In this document: piece after piece, positions 12,201 to 24,224 of the stretch
Layout: each line of letters opens with the position of its first letter
Numbering within the stretch: the first letter of the stretch is position 1
NCBI GenBank assembly: GCA_009602735.1
Contig: WELA01007584.1
Span: forward strand, 652,504-716,503
Direction: 5' to 3'
DNA length: 64,000 bases
Source of the DNA: Mesotaenium endlicherianum
Taxonomy: Eukaryota; Streptophyta; Zygnematophyceae; Zygnematales; Mesotaeniaceae
Program-made: the position numbers and the translations under genes
Notes under the pieces: generated by a model
Told to the model about the DNA's origin: nothing
Databases searched by the model: none
Seen by the model: only the letters and a program-made list of their open reading frames with translations

Positions 12201-14660
12201 CCTCGCCGCCCTCTCCCTGCTGCTGGACCTGGCCCTCTCAAGGGCACTTCGGCGCCCGCTCCCTGAGTAGAACAAAGGGTCACTTGGCCGGTCCTCTTCA
12301 GCAGGGGAGGGGGGGGCGGGCTGGAACTGAGCCCCCCTGGAGTATGCGCGCCCGCGTGGGGAGCGTCTCAGGTGCCCTTGGGGGTCCTGCTGGGCGGCCG
12401 CAGCGTATGCCTCCAGGTCAGCAGCTTCAGCCGAGTTGCCTCTCTCCCAGAGCCTGGGGGAGGTAAAGCCGTGCTGTCCCTGCACCTCCTGCTCTCGCCC
12501 ACCATAGTAAGAAACAAATCAATGAGGTTAGGGAAACGTTCTTACCCGCAAACGTCACGAAGGACAGAGCTGTCAAGGCGTGCCTGTGAGCATTAAGAAG
12601 AGCAGCTAACACTGATCTGCATGAGCTTTGCTGCTATTGCAGCACCCTGCCTTCACCTGACACAGGGGAGGGGGGAAGGGGGAGNNNNNNNNNNNNNNNN
12701 NNNNNNNNNNNNNNNNNNNNNNNNNNNNNNNNNNNNNNNNNNNNNNNNNNNNNNNNNNNNNNNNNNNNNNNNNNNNNNNNNNNNNNNNNNNNNNNNNNNN
12801 NNNNNNNNNNNNNNNNNNNNNNNNNNNNNNNNNNNNNNNNNNNNNNNNNNNNNNNNNNNNNNNNNNNNNNNNNNNNNNNNNNNNNNNNNNNNNNNNNNNN
12901 NNNNNNNNNNNNNNNNNNNNNNNNNNNNNNNNNNNNNNNNNNNNNNNNNNNNNNNNNNNNNNNNNNNNNNNNNNNNNNNNNNNNNNNNNNNNNNNNNNNN
13001 NNNNNNNNNNNNNNNNNNNNNNNNNNNNNNNNNNNNNNNNNNNNNNNNNNNNNNNNNNNNNNNNNNNNNNNNNNNNNNNNNNNNNNNNNNNNNNNNNNNN
13101 NNNNNNNNNNNNNNNNNNNNNNNNNNNNNNNNNNNNNNNNNNNNNNNNNNNNNNNNNNNNNNNNNNNNNNNNNNNNNNNNNNNNNNNNNNNNNNNNNNNN
13201 NNNNNNNNNNNNNNNNNNNNNNNNNNNNNNNNNNNNNNNNNNNNNNNNNNNNNNNNNNNNNNNNNNNNNNNNNNNNNNNNNNNNNNNNNNNNNNNNNNNN
13301 NNNNNNNNNNNNNNNNNNNNNNNNNNNNNNNNNNNNNNNNNNNNNNNNNNNNNNNNNNNNNNNNNNNNNNNNNNNNNNNNNNNNNNNNNNNNNNNNNNNN
13401 NNNNNNGGGGGGGGGGGGTCGATGGAGAGAGGAGCACAGTAGGGGGTTTGAGCATGGGAGTGGCACCTTCTGGTAGGCTGATGCCAGCTGGCAGCGCAGG
13501 AGGTGAGCTTCTGCCTGGACGCTCTCCAGGTGCTGCACTCTGTCTCTCAGCTCCCGGGCCTCCGCCTCGGCGCAGAAGAGGCGCTCTGGGAGCTCCTCCT
13601 GGGCGGCCGCTGCCTTATCGCGTCCCCCCCTTCTGCCCTCGTGCTGCATGCGGCCGCTTGGCCCCTCCGCTCTGGCCTGGGCTGCCACAGCTGCTGCTGC
13701 AGTCGTCTTGTGCAGCTCAGAGTCCAAGAACTCCACTGCCGCCCACAGCCACGACACGCCCCAAACCGTCATCGCAAGTCACAATTTACATGTGCTTCTA
13801 GTAACGTCCGTCCTCGGGGAAAGAGTCCGGCACTGCACAAAAGGCAACCACTCCGCCGCTCTCGCAAGGTACGGGTGCTTTTCTTGACTAGGTCGATTCT
13901 CAGCAACAATCTGGCTCTGCACACGAGCAAGCACACCAGGCCAAAGTGGTGATGCAGCTTGCCTTCTTCTACAGGAGCTTGGGAGGGCCCTCGAGGTCTC
14001 CAGGGCAGGGGGCAAGAAGCAAGCAGGAGGGGTCGGTACCTTGGGCACGGAGCTCCGCGATGGTGCAGGCAGCCCGGTGCAGCTCCTGCGGGGAGACCCC
14101 CTGCGGGGCCTCCTGGGCCGCTTGTTGCTCCGTCTGTCTCGCCTTCTGTCGCAGAGCGCGCACCTGCAGCGGATCATACTCCAGGGTAAGACTAAAGCAA
14201 ACACGCCGCGCATCCCCCCCCCCTTTCGTGCCGGTCCCTGCCCATTCCTGGCTGTTCCTGGTGCCCAGAGAGGACGCGCGGCCACGTTGCTTTCACCTGG
14301 TTCCAGAGATGCTTCATGACACACATATGCATCTGTTCATGACATCATCCTCCTGTTGATATCTGACGCACCCTGGACATTGCCAGTCGCATTTAAAAAT
14401 ACACCCCCAGCGCATGAGAGACGGGACACAGAATGCCTCGGAGACGATGCCATGAGAATGCACCGACAACCTCGCACTTTGACGGGGCAGGGCATGGAGG
14501 GTATCGGAAGCATGTACTTGGCCCTGCAGCAGCTTGGCAGCCATGGCGTCTTCCTCCGTCTTGCGCCATGCAGACTGACTCTTGGCCGTGAGGCCCCACA
14601 TCTGGACCACCTGGCGCTTGCGAGGGTGCAGGCAGTTGGCCAGCAGAACAGCACCCTCCA
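9252..14660 (-). CDS. large disordered coiled-coil protein with KEN box and D-box (unrecognised)
   Basis: I do not recognise this protein. The main 3' exon (about 12,485 to 9252) encodes some 1,075 residues rich in Ser, Ala, Gly, Pro and Arg, with no folded domain I can name. Its last 40 residues contain QDKENAEV (a KEN box) and RRPLHDIG (fits the RxxLxxI D-box), both recognised by the APC/C, so a cell-cycle-regulated protein is inferred. Upstream minus-strand exons with plausible splice sites encode helix-rich coiled-coil segments: 13,467 to about 13,745 (ELHKTT, EARELRDRVQHLESVQAEAH), 14,040 to about 14,170 (ALRQKARQTEQQAAQEA), and about 14,519-14,660 (LANCLHPRKRQVVQMWGL, AWRKTEEDAMAAKLL). 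A 722-bp gap removes sequence between the main exon and the coiled-coil exons. The start codon is not located; more exons may lie up to about 15,500. Confidence 0.6.
12685..13406. other. assembly gap (722 N)
   Basis: The run of N lies in the large minus-strand gene between coiled-coil exons and the main 3' exon. It is flanked by a purine/G-rich run on the left and a G homopolymer on the right, a typical place for assembly to break. Coding exons may be missing here. Confidence 0.99.
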
Positions 14661-15745
14661 TGACACCGCCCTCTTCTGCATTCCACCCCCCCGGGCCCTC
14701 TTCGTGCAGAGGGCGGGCCCACCACTGCTCTCCCTCACCCCACTGCCTGCACATCCGCGGGACATCACAAGGAGCAGCAGCGCCCCGTGTGAGTGCATGA
14801 AGAAGAAACCCAGGGGGGGAGAACGACCACTGGCAAACGCATCCCAATGCATTTGACTAAGTTCTGACTGGACGTGCCCAAGTCTCCTGAAAATTATGTG
14901 CTAGACCAACAGGAAAGGCACGAGTGGCTCGGCAGAGGGCGGCCGAGGGGTGGCACATGCATGCACAGCACCAGATCTTGCAGCCTCTAACGGCAGGACT
15001 GAAACACAAGAGCTGAGAGAGCTGCAACTGGGCGCTAAGCTGATCTACCCCACAAGGAGCAACGTGCTGACTGGCAAAAGGTTTGCTTCCAGCTTGACTT
15101 CAAGAAGGGGAGGGACAGACTTGGGGGGTTACATCAGAAAAATTGGCAGCAGCAGCAGCAGCAGACAAGGGCTTACCAGGACGAGAAGCAGGAGCCAGAG
15201 TCGGACGAAGTCAGGGTGCGCCCCTCTGCAGCGATGGAGCGCAGGCCTATGCGGCCATCTCCCGTGCAGAGGAGAATGAACAGGCATTCGGCTGGCCAGC
15301 GACTAATGTCTGTCAATGTCACGTTGCCTGCATGAGAGTCGTCGCCAGTGCTAGCCCACGAGGATGCTGCTAGAGGGCCCAGCTCCCACCTGCAGGTAAA
15401 GGAGAAGGACAAGTTAGGGTCATCAGGCCCTGCATGATTTGCACGGCTGCTGCCATCACCACAACCCGGTATATTCTGTGGACCGGTGAAGGCACACAGC
15501 AAGCCTTTGTTGGGCTTCCAAATGCTGACGCGTCATAAGAAGACTCCACATAGAAAGATCAGAAAGGCAGCCTTGCAGCTCATGTTAGTGGAAGCTGCTA
15601 GTCCTGCAGAACTCCCTCAGCTGTTCTGAGCAGCAGCGCTCGAGACTTGTTTGAGCGACGTGAAAAGTTCCCAAGCCCTGACCAAAGCAGACACTTCAGG
15701 AAGTCATCAATCAAGCGTCTATTTGGTCCCCTTTCTCAAGACAAA

Positions 15746-17405
15746 TTAGGGGTTCACGGCGAGCTGGACTGAGTCACAAAGAGGTAACGAGGGTATAGAT
15801 GTAAAGTTTGGGTACCTCCCACTGGCAGGGACTGCAGCCATCCGCCGGCCATTGGCAACAAGGGCAACCAGAGTCCCGTGGCGCAACACGACGGGCCGTA
15901 ATGCGGCAATCTCAAAGGTAGGTACTCCAAACACAAGCCCCCCCTGGCTGAAGTCTATGGCTTCCTCCACTGTAAATTCTGGCCCAGGCTCTGCATGCAC
16001 TCCCAGCACAGGCCGGCCTACAACAGGCTGCAAGTGCATCCCGCTAGGCCCTATCCTATCTGACCCCATGTCTGAGGATCCTGCACTAATCCTTGCCTGC
16101 TGGAGCCTGACCCTGGGAGTGAGTCCTCCAAGGGAGCCACTGGGACTATACTCAACTGTGGAGGAGAGATCTGACAAGCCAGAGTAGATAGACTGGCTGC
16201 CCTGGGGGCTCTTCCTGTACTTCTCGTGTATGTCTCCAGGTACTGAGTTGCTGCGTTGCAGCAAGCCAGTGCCATTTTTCTGCTTCGGGGCACTTGCAGA
16301 GGCGCCAACATCTGCGACACGAAAAGTGCCCTGCTCTGTAGGGGAGCACCTGCTTGTTGATGCTTCAGGTGCACCTGATGATGATGGGTCAGTGGGGAAC
16401 CTGTCACCGAAAGGTGCACCTTGGAATACAAACGAGTAAGAGGGCGACACGGCCTTGCCCTTTCTCAAATTCATAGCATCACGGTGGCTGGATGCACCAC
16501 CCGAATTGGTGACTGAGCCAGGGTCCCCACTCCTAGCTGAAGCACTGCTTGTAGAGCCTGCACACACGATTCAGGTCGACTAAATTCTATCAGCATGGGC
16601 TATGGTGGCAGCAAGCGCATAGTGAGAAAATTGCCTTCTGCCACCAGAAAACACAAACACAGGGGTCTTGAGCATGACAAGATGTCCTCCTCCCAGCTCA
16701 TTCACATTATAATGCCATGCAGAATTTTGACAGTAACAACAACAATAAGCATCAGAATTTACCCCGGCTGACAATCTTTCCACGCCCTGCTGGAACCTGG
16801 GATGGACTTGACTCTTCAACCTTCACTGTGTTGTCGAGCCACGTGGATGTGTACATGGTCCTCCATGTCTCATCCTGCCCCTGGTTTACTCCTGTGGTCT
16901 GTATGCTAGGTCTTGCAAGAACCTTACCAGATAACTTCTTTTTAACATTTCCACCCTTCTTGCGGTACCTGGAGATAAGGCTCTCTAGGGGCGAAATTTT
17001 CTGCTTAGCTGTTACACCGTCTTGCCTGTTGGCTGAAAAAACGATAGCTCCTTCCTGCTTTTGAGCATTGGATGGATACGATTGCTCATAGCCTGAACGG
17101 GTTTGAGGTGTGAAACCTGAAAAGGGTACTGCATTTGGACTCATTCTGGACTTTGACCCTGAAGGCGAAGGAGCTTTTCGAGATGAAAAAGTTCCCCTAT
17201 AAGGTGCAAATAGACCGGAAGGCCAACCCCCTGGGCTTGGGGGGCCTAGAGAATAATCGTAAGTAAGAGGAGAGCTGAGAAGCGACTGACTGAACGGGCT
17301 GTTCTTGTGATTTAAGGGAGCAATCCTATAATTCCTTGGGTATCCTGGAGACGGGTCTAAGTTCCAACGGAAGCTGCGGGGAGTGACGAAAGGATCATGA
17401 TCCAT
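15746..17405 (-). CDS. unrecognised 484-residue basic, Ser/Pro-rich protein (two exons)
   Basis: Exon 1 is 16,763-17,405 (ATG at 17,405, donor GTAAAT) and exon 2 is 15,746-16,557 (acceptor TGTGCAG). They join in phase to give SRG/STSSAS. The N-terminus starts MDHDPFVTPRSFRW and is rich in Pro, Ser, Tyr and Arg. A lysine-rich patch (SRYRKKGGNVKKKLSG) could be a nuclear localisation signal. The C-terminal third (EEAIDFSQGGLVFGVPTFEI and LRPVVLRHGTLVALVANGRR) is more hydrophobic and may fold. No known domain is recognised. It could in principle be the 5' part of a longer gene continuing into the exons below 15,500, but an in-frame TAA ends exon 2 and I see no obvious donor before it. Confidence 0.55.
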
Positions 17406-20259
17406 ACGAGAGTGTCGCTTCCAAGTCAGTCAGCTTATTAAATATGAACATCAAGGTCCATGTTTAGGAGGCCAACACTAATCATACAATGGTATCAGTA
17501 TGGAACTAGTGCATCAAGTCCAGGCCTTCAGAGCTCACTGCGGTCCACTTAGAAATCAATCAGATGCGAAAGTGAAGTTGAATGTTGATGACACGAATGG
17601 CTCCACATAAAAGTATATCAGAATCAATCGGGTCCCCAACCACCGTATAGCAGAATTTGAGCTCCACAGATTCAAATTCGTCGATCAATAGCTCGCAGTG
17701 CAATGGGACTCATGCAGGGGGCCGCACCAGCTGCGAGTTGAGAAATCTCAAGCCCAAATCATCAAATTGAACTCGTGTAGATTCCTGAAGGAAAATGAAA
17801 AGAAATTTGCGGACACACTTGCAATGATCACCCCGAGTTTAAAACGAAAAAGACAACATCGGTGAAGTTTATAAGTTGTCAGAAATAGTTACAGCACTGA
17901 CTTTCTAATTGTCATATCCGTGCAGCAGCATGCTTTTTGAGGTCACCAGAAGAAGCAGTCAGTAACGTGCTGCATACAGACCGGGGAAATTGGAATCGGT
18001 GGCGGGAAAACTGAAGTAAGTATCGAAGCCGTCAATAAAATACCATGTAAGGCAGATCTGGCCATTAGATATCTGACACAGTGAGTACCGTTGGTTGTTG
18101 TAAAACCGCACTGTCAAGTTGTGTCAACATGGCAGTAATGTTCTCTCCTCAAGCTGCTCGTCATTTGGATGGATGACGCAAAGCGTGCTGATTGGGACCA
18201 GCTTTGGCGCGACCTAACGAACGTTCAATTTCAAATTTTCCAGGTGGTCCCCAACACCGAAAGCAAGCGAGTACGGGCTTCCGTCGTTGCCGTTGTATAT
18301 TTACGCAGAAATTCACATTTCGGTGAGTGTATCAATCTGCAGGTTAATGTCCTCGATAGTGGACCACTGCGGAAATAGTGATTTTCTAAATATTGCTGAC
18401 TTCAAATGACAGAACACTGCCATTCTTCCGCTTTTCTATTGCAAATATTTCTACTTGGGGGTCCCTTGCTACATATGCGTTCTATGCGTAACAAGTCAGG
18501 CTGATTGTGTACACTACAAGGATATCTTGTCTGATATTAACTAATTTTAATCTCCTATATGATTTTGGAATGAGAGCAGAATGTATAGGCAGTCGTGAAT
18601 AAAGGTCCTTTGTCTCTCTCATGCCATCTTGTTAGGGCTCATGGACAAACCGTCATGGTAGTTGGTATTGTTCAATGAAAATGACTCAGCATGATGATAG
18701 TCGAATCATGTATCATAAGTGTCAGGGAGTATTCATCTTTCATAGAGAGAGGCCTCCATTGTGAGGACCTCCTTCTTTCATAAAAGAACCTTCATTAGCT
18801 CTCTCGCTTGTATTCACTTTGGGGGTTCAATAGTTGTTGTTGATCAGCAGCTATGCGATCGGCTCTGCACCCTGGAGTGAGGGTCTGAAACTATGGTATG
18901 CAGCTTCAGAGCCGGACTACATATTCTAGAAGGTTGCCACTCGATTTCTCAAGCATTTGTCTCCTGGGGTAGGTGCATTTTACGCGTTCTGCGACTGTTT
19001 GAGCAAGTACTTATCACTCATGCATAATCTTCCAACAGTGCAGGTAGTCCAAGCAAAACAGGGTAGTAGAGGTGAAATTCCACGGTCAGGATGTACACCC
19101 AATAAGTAGCTGACCCAGTTGACTTTGCACGTAGAAGTGGACAATAAATTTTTTGGGGCTTTCTTTATCATATGTAAGTGTATATGTATTGCCCAGCTGG
19201 CTCAAATTGAGCTCATGAGGGCCTGCTGGCAGTGTGGCTGAGTATTTGGAGTTGTGACAGTGTGCGCTTTTCTCTGCCTATGCGATGCAGGTCAAATTCA
19301 GCCCCTTTCACTTGAAGAAAGCCCAGGTGAACATGGACTACTACATCAGTGCGTTCACACGCTCTGCATTCGGTTTGACCTCTGTGCCTTTCGAACTGCA
19401 CACTCGGCCTGCCTTTCACATCGCGCTATGCAGGCGCATCGAGCATATCATCTTCTGAGGTGGAGAGCTTCATAAAGCGCGTTTGCCTTGTGCATGCATC
19501 TGCCGCCTTCCTGCCAGCTGGCCCTGTAAGCGGATGAGTGCCTCCCAACTCCGCTCTGAGCTTCACCCGACCATGCAGGCTGTTCACCCTCCCCAGGTGG
19601 ACCAAAAAACCTGAGCCTAATCTGAGCCCCAGAACCCCCTTCACATTATGCCATCGCGCAGCTGCCCACGGGCCAAGTGGAGCCCAAGACCTAACCGTAA
19701 CCTTATCCTTTGTAGCCCCCTGAACTTCTTGCCACTGCCCAGCCTCTCGACTTCCAGGCAGAGCCCTAGCCTTATGTCCTCTTCACTCAGCCACGGTGCG
19801 CCCGAAGCTTCTCCCTTGCTGCCCAGCTCATCACTAGGGAGCTGAAGCAGCAGCCCGACTACTCCGTATTCTTATTTCTGAGCCCAGACTTTTGCCGGCC
19901 AGGTAGAGCTCAAACCTTTATCCAAAGCCCTGACGAGAACCCGGAACCCAGTTCCTGAAGCCAGGTTTGAAGCCCAAGCCCGAAGCCCTACCCCTCAGCC
20001 CTGCTTTCGCAATTGCCAGGGGCCTCGGGCTATGTTATGCCCGCACGCACACGGGCACGTGCTGCGCGCACAGCAGATGATGAGTTGAGGGCCCATCCCT
20101 GACCTTGCCACCGTGGTTGGCGGGCCTGGAGCTCCCATAAGACATCGGACCATCTCAGCTCTCCTTACACAGCTTGCTTCAGCCTGCCTTAGCCCCCCTA
20201 ACCTTTCATTGACTTCCCTCAGCTCGCATTAGGTCCCCCAAGCACCCCTAAGGCCTCAA
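17406..20259. other. gene-poor intergenic stretch
   Basis: No supported gene. A 69-codon frame at 18,169-18,378 is short, lacks splice partners and resembles no family. From about 19,600 to 20,250 the sequence is C-rich and imperfectly repetitive (variants of agcccnagccc). Confidence 0.5.
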
Positions 20260-20329
20260 CATGTCTTTTTCTTATAAGCTCGCCTCAGTGGGTGTATGTG
20301 TCACATCGCGCTTTGTCTGTGCCTCTGTC

Positions 20330-20600
20330 TTGATACATGTGTGTGTCTGTGTGCTTGCGTGTGCGTGCGTCCGTGCGTATTCTGTGTCTGTGCACGTGTG
20401 TGTGTGTGTGTGTGTGTGTGAGCATGAGGGAGTGCAGGTATGTGGGTGTACATGTGTGCGTGCATGTGTAAGCGTGTGCAGCTGCACAAGTGCAGTGCAT
20501 GGGGACGTGTGTGGATGCGTGTGTGTCTGCACGAGGTTGTCCTACTCGTTTGTGTGTGTGTTTGTGTGTGCTAGTGTGCACGTGCGTATAATGTCTATGC
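20330..20600. repeat. (TG)n-rich microsatellite block
   Basis: Long imperfect TG/TGCG runs, with the purest TG stretch at about 20,396-20,420. They create spurious Cys/Val and Thr/His-rich frames. A short TTTA run follows at about 20,750-20,775. Confidence 0.9.
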
Positions 20601-21954
20601 TTACTAGACCAAAGGTGGGCCGGAGGGAGGATAGGGGAAAGGGTGAGTGTCTTCAGCAAGACCACAAATATCTCCCAAAGCTGAAGGTTAGTGTTGTAGT
20701 GCTGTATGTGAATGTATTTGCTCATGTATCAATGTATGTACGTATATATAAATTTATTTATTTATTTATTTTTGATTATTTTTAGTCTGTCCAGGCACAT
20801 ACACACTGTGGCTGTTAAATACAGAATTTACACATCCCCAACTTAAGTGCCTCTACTACCCTGTCCCTGTTTCTGTCATAAATTTCCAACAGGAATACGT
20901 AGCACAAATGTGCTGTGTGGTTGTTGGCTTCCATATATCAGTCTTGTTACGAGCCAACCTGCTCGTCCCCCTGGTGTGTCGGCTCTTCTGCTTGACCGCA
21001 CACTTGCAAGAAGCTCGTTGCAGCAAGTTGCCACATATTGCGTGCTTAGTGGTCTGAGTGGTCTGGAGACTCAGGATCTTCTTCTGATAATGTATCCACG
21101 GGACTTCCAGCCTCTGCCAGGTGTTGCAAGTTGCCAGGTGGCCCCTGCATAGCATAGTCAGGCCAAGGCACTCTAGACCTGCCACTTGGCTTCCTTCAGG
21201 GACACGTATGTGCTTATGCTTCTGTGGGCTCCAAGTCATGAGCCTCTATTGGCCAGCAGCCAGGTTCATAGCTCACGCTTTTGATTTTCTGACATGCACA
21301 CTCTGAGGCATGTCATTTGTTGCCGCCCTTTGTACAAGTGGGGAAATAAATAGAAAATGGCCGTAAGCAACCCTCAAAAGCAGATGGGACTTGGAATATG
21401 CTTACTTGAAATGTGAGCAATGTAAGGTGCTATGCATGGACGATTCATGAACGCTTCACATTTCCCACCGCGCAAGACGCCATAAAGTAGACACATTGCG
21501 ATTTGTTCAAAATGGTACACAACACTCAGGGTTGATGTGAGGTATCAGGTCAATCAAAAATGAGGCTCCCAATTTGTCTCAAACAATTTTCCCAAGCTTC
21601 ATGGGGAACTTAGCTGCAGAGAAAGCTCAAATAATAGGAAATAAAGTGGATGTTTGTGGTGCAGCATATACTCAAAGGAGATATATAGCTCTTACGCTCC
21701 AATGACTATGATACATTCTGGTGGTTTAATGTACACTTGCCAGAGTACAACCAGGCTGGGTCTATACAAGTGAGCCTGGATTGAAAGAAAAAATAGCACC
21801 TCGAGTAAAAGAGACTGACTGAGCTGATAGCTTTTCAGGTTCTTTTGATAGTAGTAGCAGATTCATCTACGAAAGCGCCGAGGTTATTAAATGAATGAAA
21901 GAAATAATGATGGAAGAATGCCGAGAAATCTTTGGTCAGTAGGCCTTTACGATG
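20601..21954. other. intergenic region, includes 3' flank of the kinase gene
   Basis: No convincing coding region on either strand. The right end is the 3' flank (probably 3' UTR) of the minus-strand PEPRK2-like kinase. Confidence 0.5.
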
Positions 21955-24224
21955 TCACGAGGTGCCAAAGGATGAAGTAGGCTTCAAGATGCTTCGCCGC
22001 ACTCCAAGCACCGACGAGACGGTGTTAGTACTCCTCTCAGGCCTATTCTCGCGCTCCAAGGGTTCCGTGCAAGACTTAGACGAGAGGGGAGACGGCACAA
22101 ATGTCGACGTTGTATTCCTCCTCTCCATGCCGTGAGAGTCCCTGTAGGTGGACTGCATTGGGGATGACGGCTGCGAGGCCGCTCCTGAATGCCCGCTGTG
22201 AGAGTTCAATAATCTGCAGTCTTTCCTGGATGCCTCGTCAAGCTGCAAGTGCTTGGTGTTAACAGGTGGTGGCACTGACGAGCAGCTGGTTTGCCTGTGG
22301 ATCCTGGAATGCTGCTCTGCCTTCGTGCACTCGGCGGTGGGCGATTCCACATTGAGGGACGATAGAGGGCAAGGCAGAGCAGAGCAGCTTCTTGTGCGCT
22401 CCCTGTCATGGGCCGGCTCGGTGGTGCGCTTCACCTGTGCCATTTCAACAATCCAAGGATGACCTGCATTGAAAGTGCACTTATGATGTGTCAGATGACT
22501 GAGGCCTGGTCCACGGGAGATCCACACTAAGTGCTTTGAGTGCCTGTCTATGCACTGACTATAGAGCAGCATCGACACTCCTCTTCTCCTCCCCCTCCAA
22601 TTAGACAAGCATGTTTCCGAGTTGCCCTAGCAGCAATGAGGCAGGGGTCCGCAGGAGTAGGAGATCATAGATATCTTACCAAGAACGTCTCTGGGCCTAA
22701 ATCTTCTTGCAGGGTCCATCGTCAACATCTTTCTGATGAGATCCTTTGCTCCCCCCGAGACTGTCTTCCAGGGACCCCAGTCCATGTCAAAGCTGCCGGC
22801 AAGGATAGCTTTGAAGATGCCTGCGTTGTCCTTGGCCCAGAAGGGTGGGACGCCGCAGAGAAGGATGTAGAGTATGACACCGATGCTCCACACGTCGGCC
22901 TCCAGGCTGTAAGAGCCCTTGAGCACTTCAGGAGCCACGTAGTAGGCACTGCCTATCATGGAGCTCAAGTGCTGACCTGTAATGGCACGGCAGGAGGTCC
23001 AACTGGATCAGCGATTGGGGGTAGGAGACTGAAGATAGTGACGCAAAACCAAAATCTGCTTCATGATAGACTTTCCCTTCCCATGTAGTACGACAGCTCC
23101 TCAATGTATATTGCCAACTACAACCGCACGTTTTCTTGGAGAATCATCATTGTTCAAAAGCTCACAAATGTGAAGTTTTGGAAGGTGAACTAGTCTTACC
23201 AGGCTTTATGAAGGCTGCCACTCCAAAGTCTGCCACTCGGATGCTCGTGTTGGAGTGCTTACTGGTCATCAATATGTTCTCAGGCTTCAAATCTCTATGC
23301 AGAATACCCCGCCTATGACAGCTTCCGATAACGTCTGTTATGGCTGCAATAACGCGAGCAGCTTCACACTCTTCGTACTTTTGGCACCTCTGTATTCTCG
23401 TATACAAATCGCCACCTTCGCAAAGTTCCATGATGATGTGCACATACTGCAAGGGAGCAATTCGTAAGAATGCAACGTCAGCACCCTACTCACTGGCATG
23501 TGCCAACAGTGACTGTAGACTGACCCAACAACTTCTGCCTTGTTGCGTCTCACAAATAGCACCTTCTTGAAGGCAAAAAAGACGGACTTATTTACAGGGA
23601 GAAGTCTCATACGCCAATGCACGAGTCAGATGAGTTCCAAAAACACACCTGCGAATCTTCAAACGTCTCCTTCAAGCCAACAACCCCGGGGTGTCCCTCC
23701 AAGCTTTTCAGCGCAGCTACTTCAATTTGCAAGTCTTCCACGTCCTTCACTCTGAGCTTACTTTTCACAATTGTCTTGCAAGCCAGTTTAGCTCCAGTAG
23801 CTTTGTGCCGGCAAGTTCGGATGATTCCTGATTGTCCCTGGCCAAGCTCCGGTCCTAGCATGTATTTTTCCCGAATGTCCGAGTATGCCTCCCTCAGAAT
23901 GCTCACAGTGTGGCAGTATTCCGTCCCGGACAAGGTCCTCCTTATAGGGCTCAAACTAGATATCGACGGATTTCGAGAAGGATCCGGAAAACTTGCTGGA
24001 GATCTAGGACTACTTGTTTGTTCGTTCTTCATCGACCCTGCCGGGCCAGGGCTGGTTTCTTTCTTCACATATCCGAGCGGACTAGAGTTCCCATAGTTCA
24101 GGTACGAGGTCCTATCATGGGGGGAACAGGCTGGACTTTGAGGAGACCTGGGGGATCCCTCTTTATCTTTATCATTAAGCCTGCCCACCAACTTATCTTT
24201 GCTCGGCAGCTTCAACATCCTCAT
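21955..24224 (-). CDS. Ser/Thr protein kinase, PEPRK2-like (CDPK/CRK superfamily, no EF hands)
   Basis: Four exons join in phase: 23,649-24,224, 23,200-23,446, 22,680-22,976 and 21,955-22,463, giving about 542 residues. An N-terminal Ser/Pro-rich extension of about 110 residues precedes a kinase domain with glycine loop [13 protein letters not shown]-type lysine in [20 protein letters not shown] hinge, catalytic loop [11 protein letters not shown] in [16 protein letters not shown] in [21 protein letters not shown] and a terminal HPWI. All catalytic residues are present, so an active kinase is expected. A 165-residue disordered tail follows, without EF hands. This layout and the FIKPG-QHL activation segment fit plant PEPRK2 better than CDPKs. 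I chose the ATG at 24,224 because no earlier in-frame ATG exists; the frame is open a little further upstream. Substrates are unknown. Confidence 0.88.

Noticed and set aside
18169-18378. Small ORF of 69 codons
   Set aside because: Single short frame in AT-rich intergenic sequence with no homology or splice support.
20261-20785. Cys/Val-rich plus-strand ORF and His/Thr-rich minus-strand ORFs
   Set aside because: They are translations of a (TG)n microsatellite.
21955-22463. EF-hand calcium-binding tail on the kinase
   Set aside because: The tail after HPWI is Ser/Thr/Pro-rich with no D-x-D-x-D-G loop, so the gene is not a classical CDPK.
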